The position numbers and the translations under genes are program-made. Below, one piece after another: positions 60,387 through 64,000 of a stretch of DNA of 64,000 bases (positions are counted from its first letter, which is position 1; every line of letters begins with the position of its first letter). The stretch lies in assembly GCF_014201335.1 (NCBI RefSeq), contig NZ_JACHEB010000008.1, positions 238,551-302,550 of the forward strand, in the 5' to 3' direction. Source of the DNA: Tunturiibacter gelidiferens (GTDB lineage Bacteria > Acidobacteriota > Terriglobia > Terriglobales > Acidobacteriaceae). Below the pieces are notes generated by a model. The model had not been told where the DNA came from and did no database searches. It saw nothing but the letters and a program-made list of their open reading frames with translations.

Positions 60387-61484
60387 ATGGCGAAATCAAA
60401 CGATGCTCCACTATTCCCGATTCTTCCTCAAGCGCCAATTGGAATCGCTCGCATGGCCGCCGAAGCAGAGCACGCCGACGATGGTCACCTGATTGAATTC
60501 AAAGCGCTTGAGGTACGTAGCATTCTGAACCGATCGATCTCGAAGCGGCAACTCTCCCTGGCCTACAGCATCAACCCTTATCGGGGATGCGAGTTCGGGT
60601 GCAAGTACTGTTATGCGCGGTATACCCACGAGTTCATGGCGCCGAAGGCTCTGGGCGAATCGATGCAAGGTGGGACAGTCCCCGTGGCAAATTTCCGCGA
60701 TCCGCTCACCTTCGAGCGAATGATCTTCCTGAAGCAAAACGCGGCGTGGTTGCTGGAGCAGGAGTTGAAGAAGATCGATCGGAGAGATGAAGTCGCTCTG
60801 GGCACTGCGACCGATCCCTATCAGCCGATCGAACGACGGGCGAGGATCACACGCAGCCTCTTGGAAGTGTTTGCGCGGAAAGAGGGATACAGGCTCGGGA
60901 TCGTGACGAAGTCGCGCCTGATTGAACGCGATACTGATTTGCTGGTCGAGATCGCACGCCGGAACACCTTGGTAGTGCATGTGACGATTACGACGCCCGA
61001 TGTAAAGCTCGCACGTTTGCAGGAGCCTAGGGCGCCTCGACCAGACCTGCGCTTTCAGGCTGTGAAGCGGCTTCGAGAGGCCGGAATCGTCGCAGGTGTG
61101 TTTGGATCGCCGCTGCTGCCTGGAATTACAGATACCGAGGAAGCGCTGGACGGCCTGGTTCGCCGAGCCGCCGCGATGGGTGCGAGTTTCTTCGCAGCAC
61201 ATCCGCTCTTCCTCAAGCCGTGTTCACGTCCTACTTACCTGAGCTTCGTTCGTGAGCACTTCCCCGCGCTGCAGGGCGACTACGCGAAACGTTTTGCGAC
61301 GGCAGACTTTGCCGGAAAAGAGTATCGCGAACGACTGGCAAAGTTGGTCGATGGCGCGTGCCGGCGGTACGGTCTGGGAAAACGCTCGAGCGATGCTCTG
61401 CTGACTCGGAACGAAGAAGGCGGAGGCAAAAGGCCCGCGCAGAATGTGGGAACCGTCGTCAGACAGCAGAGATTGTTTGCCTAG
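60387..61484 (+). CDS. Radical SAM protein, Rv2578c/SplB-like
   Basis: The 365-residue protein has CEFGCKYCYARYTHEFM, a radical SAM CxxxCxxC cluster motif, near residues 70-86, followed by TATDPYQPIERRARITRSLL and GIVTKSRLIERDTDLL as in Rv2578c-family and spore photoproduct lyase-like proteins. Members of this family are of unknown function; photoproduct repair should not be assumed. It runs opposite to the surrounding ribosomal operon, with only 74 bases to the Uma2 gene start (divergent). Confidence 0.88.
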   Translation: MAKSNDAPLFPILPQAPIGIARMAAEAEHADDGHLIEFKALEVRSILNRSISKRQLSLAYSINPYRGCEFGCKYCYARYTHEFMAPKALGESMQGGTVPVANFRDPLTFERMIFLKQNAAWLLEQELKKIDRRDEVALGTATDPYQPIERRARITRSLLEVFARKEGYRLGIVTKSRLIERDTDLLVEIARRNTLVVHVTITTPDVKLARLQEPRAPRPDLRFQAVKRLREAGIVAGVFGSPLLPGITDTEEALDGLVRRAAAMGASFFAAHPLFLKPCSRPTYLSFVREHFPALQGDYAKRFATADFAGKEYRERLAKLVDGACRRYGLGKRSSDALLTRNEEGGGKRPAQNVGTVVRQQRLFA

Positions 61485-61788
61485 AGCATAGAAGAGGTGA
61501 GAGATGCGAACCTGGTGGAGGATCCGGCCCGCGAGGCCGATAAGACAAAGTCGCAGGCGGCGTAGGGCAAAGCTTTCAAATCTGAAGGACAGGTTTGATG
61601 TCGCTTTATACTGCCAACCTCTGACTCGAAAACCTCCGGGACGGGCCGCCCCTAACCCCAGTTGAAAAAACAGAAAGTGAGGTTAACGACGAAAGAGGAC
61701 GCCTGGATGCCATGGCCGACAGACGAAGTCGGTGATGGTTCCTATGCGTCCTCGCTCGTAGAAGCGGAGGTCAGTTGGCGATGCGAAT
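61485..61788. other. 304-base region with a nested inverted repeat; no gene
   Basis: GAGGACGC (61695-61702) pairs with GCGTCCTC (61746-61753) and encloses CCAT-GG-CCGAC-AGACGAA-GTCGG-TG-ATGG (61710-61738). On the plus strand GGTTAACGAC...GGATGCCATGGCC has some likeness to the 5' end of 23S rRNA. It could be an RNA structure acting as a stop for the convergent genes. No coding frame is convincing. Confidence 0.45.
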
Positions 61789-62223
61789 TTAGGCTACGAC
61801 GTCGATGCCCATCGAGCGAGCGGTGCCACGGATGGTCTTCGCTGCAGCCTCGACCGTAGTTGCGTTCATGTCCGGCATCTTCTGCGTCGCGATGGCGAGA
61901 ATCTGCTTTTCGGTCACTTTGCCCTTCTTCTCCTTGTTCGGAGTGCCTGAGCCCTTTTCGATGCCGGCAGCCTTGAGCAGGAGCACCGGAGCCGGAGGCG
62001 TCTTGGTGATGAAGCTGAAGGTGCGGTCCGCGTAGACGCTGATGACAACGGGGATGGTGAGTCCGGCCATGTCAGGAGCCTTGGTGCGTTCGTTGAACTG
62101 CTTGCAGAACTCCATGATGTTGACCTGAGCCTGGCCGAGCGCGGGCCCGACCGGAGGTGCAGGGGTGGCCTTGCCGGCCAGGATCTGAAGCTTGACGTAT
62201 CCAGTGATCTTCTTCGGTGCCAT
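61789..62223 (-). CDS. rplK: 50S ribosomal protein L11
   Basis: The 144-residue protein is complete: the N-terminal domain with VKLQILAGKATPAPPVGPALGQ and NIMEFCKQFNERT, then the C-terminal rRNA-binding domain with PDMNATTVEAAAKTIRGTARSMGI. L11 binds the GTPase-associated centre and RelA. It is 85 bases after nusG on the same strand. Confidence 0.97.
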   Translation of the reverse strand: MAPKKITGYVKLQILAGKATPAPPVGPALGQAQVNIMEFCKQFNERTKAPDMAGLTIPVVISVYADRTFSFITKTPPAPVLLLKAAGIEKGSGTPNKEKKGKVTEKQILAIATQKMPDMNATTVEAAAKTIRGTARSMGIDVVA

Positions 62224-62308
62224 TCGGGTAAATCCTCTTTGCTCTTCCAGCGGCGGGCGTCGATGTATCGGAACGCCTGCTGCTTAATGTTATTTCAAAA
62301 CTCTCGAA

Positions 62309-62926
62309 CTACTCGTCGACGATCTTGTCGACCTTGGAAAACTCGATCTCGACCGGGGTGGAACGACCGAAGATGCTAACCATGACCTTGAGGGTCTGCT
62401 TGTCCTCGTTGATGTCGTCGACCGCGCCGGTGAAGTTAGCGAAAGGACCTTCGTTGATGCGGACCTGCTCGCCCTTGTCGAACTTGACCTTCATGGTTGG
62501 CTTGTTGCCCGCGGTCTCGGTGCGGAAGAGGATGGAGCTGACTTCCTGCTCAGAGAGCGCAACCGGGTTGTCGCCGGTTCCCAAAAAGCCGGTGACGCGC
62601 GGGGTGTTTTTGATAACGTGCCACAGATCGTTGTCGAGATCCATCTCGACGAGAACGTAGCCAGGCAAAAAAACGCGCTCGATCGTGTACTTCTTGCCGT
62701 TTCGCAGTTCAGTCACCGGTTCGGTCGGAATCATGATGCGACCGATGCGGTTCTGCAGGCCGAAAGCAGTGATACGGCTCTCGAGAGACTCGCGCACTTT
62801 GCGCTCGAAGCCCGAGTAAGCGTGAATGATGTACCACTTGAAGTTCTCATTGACCGGGGGGGCTAGTTGCTCAGTGGGATCTCCCTGAGGATTCTGCTCG
62901 ACCGGATTTTGCTCTTCTGCCGCCAT
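62309..62926 (-). CDS. nusG: Transcription termination/antitermination factor NusG
   Basis: From ATG 62926 (GAAGG seven bases before) the product is 205 residues; the frame is open to 62947. KWYIIHAYSGFERKVRESLESRI starts the NGN domain, PTEPVTELRNGKKYTIERVFLPGYVLVEMDL follows, and the KOW domain reads EQVRINEGPFANFTGAVDDINEDKQTLKVMVSIFGR. It couples polymerase to Rho and ribosomes. The first ~30 residues form a Gln/Pro-rich acidic extension. Confidence 0.96.
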   Translation of the reverse strand: MAAEEQNPVEQNPQGDPTEQLAPPVNENFKWYIIHAYSGFERKVRESLESRITAFGLQNRIGRIMIPTEPVTELRNGKKYTIERVFLPGYVLVEMDLDNDLWHVIKNTPRVTGFLGTGDNPVALSEQEVSSILFRTETAGNKPTMKVKFDKGEQVRINEGPFANFTGAVDDINEDKQTLKVMVSIFGRSTPVEIEFSKVDKIVDE

Positions 62927-62990
62927 CGTTATGCCTTCTTCACGCATCGTGTACTTCTCTCTACCGCTCTTACTCGGAGTGCGAAATCTT

Positions 62991-63251
62991 TTAGTGCTGG
63001 GTCAGGCGATGTAGCAATGCTTCGATCGCCCGTCCGATGATGTTGTCCACCAGCCAGAAGTACGCGGCGAAGATGAAGACAGTGACGAGGACAACGATTG
63101 TGGTCGACTGCACCTCGGCGCGCGAGGGAGAAATCACCTTGCGCATCTCGCTGCGAACGTCCTTGAGGAACTCACCGAGACGTGCTGGCTGCGACTTCAA
63201 CTGCTGCAATCCGGTGTTGGGCTGTTCGGTTACCGCTATTGTCTTGGCCAT
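62991..63251 (-). CDS. secE: Preprotein translocase subunit SecE
   Basis: The 86-residue protein has the single C-terminal transmembrane segment (TIVVLVTVFIFAAYFWLVDNII) and the conserved amphipathic VRSEMRKVISPSRAEV, the short SecE form. It stabilises SecY in the translocon. Standard neighbour of nusG. Confidence 0.95.
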   Translation of the reverse strand: MAKTIAVTEQPNTGLQQLKSQPARLGEFLKDVRSEMRKVISPSRAEVQSTTIVVLVTVFIFAAYFWLVDNIIGRAIEALLHRLTQH

Positions 63252-63316
63252 AGTACTGCCTCAATCTTCGTAGTGCGTTCTGTTATCTATTCCCGGACTT
63301 GAGGGACCGGGCAAAC

Positions 63317-63392
63317 TGGCGGGGGAGCTCGGATTCGAACCGAGAAGTTCGGTTTTGGAGACCGACAGTTTAACCGTTGAGCTTACTCCCCC
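63317..63392 (-). tRNA. tRNA-Trp (anticodon CCA)
   Basis: The minus strand gives a cloverleaf: acceptor GGGGGAG / CTCCCCC, anticodon arm TCGGT-CTCCAAA-ACCGA with CCA at the anticodon position, T-arm CTCGG-TTCGAAT-CCGAG. The 3' CCA is encoded (63317-63319 complement). The D-arm is the weakest part with one mismatch. Placement between rpmG and secE is the usual bacterial arrangement. Confidence 0.95.
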
Positions 63393-63440
63393 GTGGGTGC
63401 GGAGTGAGACCGTTCGTCTCACCCCAAATCCGGCTGGAGA

Positions 63441-63590
63441 TTACTTGGTTTCTTTGTGGTCCGTGTGCTTGCGGCAGGTGTTGCAGAACTTCGAGAACTC
63501 CAGACGGCCGGTGGTCGTCTTCTTGTTCTTCGTGGTTGAGTAGTTCCTGTTCTTGCACTCCGGGCACTGCAGAGTAATGATCTCGCGCAT
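63441..63590 (-). CDS. rpmG: 50S ribosomal protein L33
   Basis: From ATG 63590 the 49-residue product starts MREIITLQCPECKNRNYST. It has two cysteine pairs (CPEC and CNTC), i.e. the zinc-binding C+ form of L33. The frame open to 63680 upstream is not conserved. Precedes tRNA-Trp and secE. Confidence 0.96.
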   Translation of the reverse strand: MREIITLQCPECKNRNYSTTKNKKTTTGRLEFSKFCNTCRKHTDHKETK

Positions 63591-63817
63591 AGTGAATCTC
63601 CTTCTAACGTGGCCGGCCACTTCGGCTGGCAAGCAGCGTAGTGACACGCCGCAACACAGGGCAATGGCCCCTGCAACCAAATCCTGATTGTAAGACGGAA
63701 AGAAAAGCGGTCAGGCCACGCTCGTCCTCATAAATTATCTCTTAAAACCGTGTTTCAGGAAAGCCATCGCGCCAAACTGTCAGAACGATATAGCCGTCGA
63801 GTAGGACAATGTGGCAA

Positions 63818-63857
63818 TAAATCAAAAAAGATAGGCGGCAGAATCCTCCCTGCCGCC
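63818..63857 (-). terminator. Terminator after tuf
   Basis: On the minus strand GGCGGCAG pairs with CTGCCGCC (63834-63841 and 63850-63857) and is followed by TATCTTTTTT. It lies 18 bases after the tuf stop and separates tuf from rpmG. Confidence 0.88.
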
Positions 63858-63874
63858 ATTCGTTTGAAATCGCT

Positions 63875-64000
63875 TTACTTGATGATCTCGCTGATGGTGC
63901 CGGCGCCGACGGTGCGTCCACCTTCGCGGATAGCGAAGCGCAGACCCTTCTCCATCGCGACTGGCGTATGCAGCGTGATCTCCAGCTGAATGTTGTCGCC
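63875..64000 (-). CDS. tuf: Elongation factor Tu, C-terminal fragment (runs off the right edge)
   Basis: The minus strand ending at the stop 63875 reads GDNIQLEITLHTPVAMEKGL and RFAIREGGRTVGAGTISEII then Lys, the EF-Tu domain III C-terminus. Only 41 codons plus the stop lie in the window. EF-Tu delivers aminoacyl-tRNA to the ribosome. Confidence 0.96.
   Translation of the reverse strand, partial: GDNIQLEITLHTPVAMEKGLRFAIREGGRTVGAGTISEIIK

Noticed and set aside
60387..61484. Spore photoproduct lyase assignment for the radical SAM protein
   Set aside because: The cluster motif fits the wider SPL/Rv2578c group, but the organism type and lack of other sporulation genes argue against a specific SplB call.
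61662..61859. 65-residue plus-strand frame at the rplK 3' end
   Set aside because: It overlaps rplK antisense and begins inside the nested hairpin; no support for translation.

Overview
The window looks like a chromosomal segment of an acidobacterium, probably of the Terriglobales (Edaphobacter, Granulicella or Terriglobus type). This is inferred from high-GC coding sequence, two proteins with PEP-CTERM sorting signals, a VWFA-domain secreted protein of the kind common in Acidobacteriota, a YkgB/RclC-type protein, and G/C-run and palindromic intergenic elements. No phage, transposase, integrase or CRISPR array was seen.

Layout. 1-4.8 kb: glmM (partial), xseA, a DUF2905 protein and a lone receiver on the minus strand; a two-helix ion channel on the plus strand; a YfgM-like TPR protein on the minus strand. 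5-9.1 kb: GTP-type PEP carboxykinase, then an oppositely oriented 2-hydroxyacid dehydrogenase flanked by a second, decayed copy of the pckG 3' end, then a DUF4239-like membrane protein. 9.3-17.8 kb: DinB protein, a possible structured leader, a HugZ-like flavin/heme protein, an MFS exporter with an extra C-terminal domain, sucA, a methyltransferase and a periplasmic protein. 17.8-25 kb, all minus: cold-shock protein, cmk, a long winged-helix protein with a disordered basic FG/KP tail, pstS and mutL. pstS sits between mutL and a decayed copy of the mutL 3' end, the same layout as at pckG. 25-35.6 kb: PEP-CTERM protein, pyk, YihY-type protein, thioredoxin-like protein, VWFA protein, and two GGDEF signalling proteins around a lipoprotein hydrolase. 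35.6-46.5 kb: mostly small envelope and stress proteins, a ROK-family glucokinase, a DUF418 membrane protein, a frameshifted small gene, an OmpR/EnvZ-type two-component pair and a second PEP-CTERM protein.

46.6-47.9 kb: a repeat cluster followed by a lower-GC gene for a TIR-domain protein with an unknown N-terminal module, a candidate NAD-consuming defence effector. It is separated from rpoC by a strong bidirectional terminator. 48-64 kb, minus: the transcription/translation cluster tuf, rpmG, tRNA-Trp, secE, nusG, rplK, rplA, rplJ, rplL, rpoB, rpoC. The usual rplK-rplA adjacency is broken by a radical-SAM gene on the plus strand and a Uma2-type nuclease gene on the minus strand.

The most interesting signals are the TIR protein, the two single-gene inserts bracketed by duplicated 3' ends of housekeeping genes, the low-complexity winged-helix protein, the possible structured RNA before the HugZ-like gene, and the broken ribosomal operon. 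All calls come from reading the sequence; no database search was possible.
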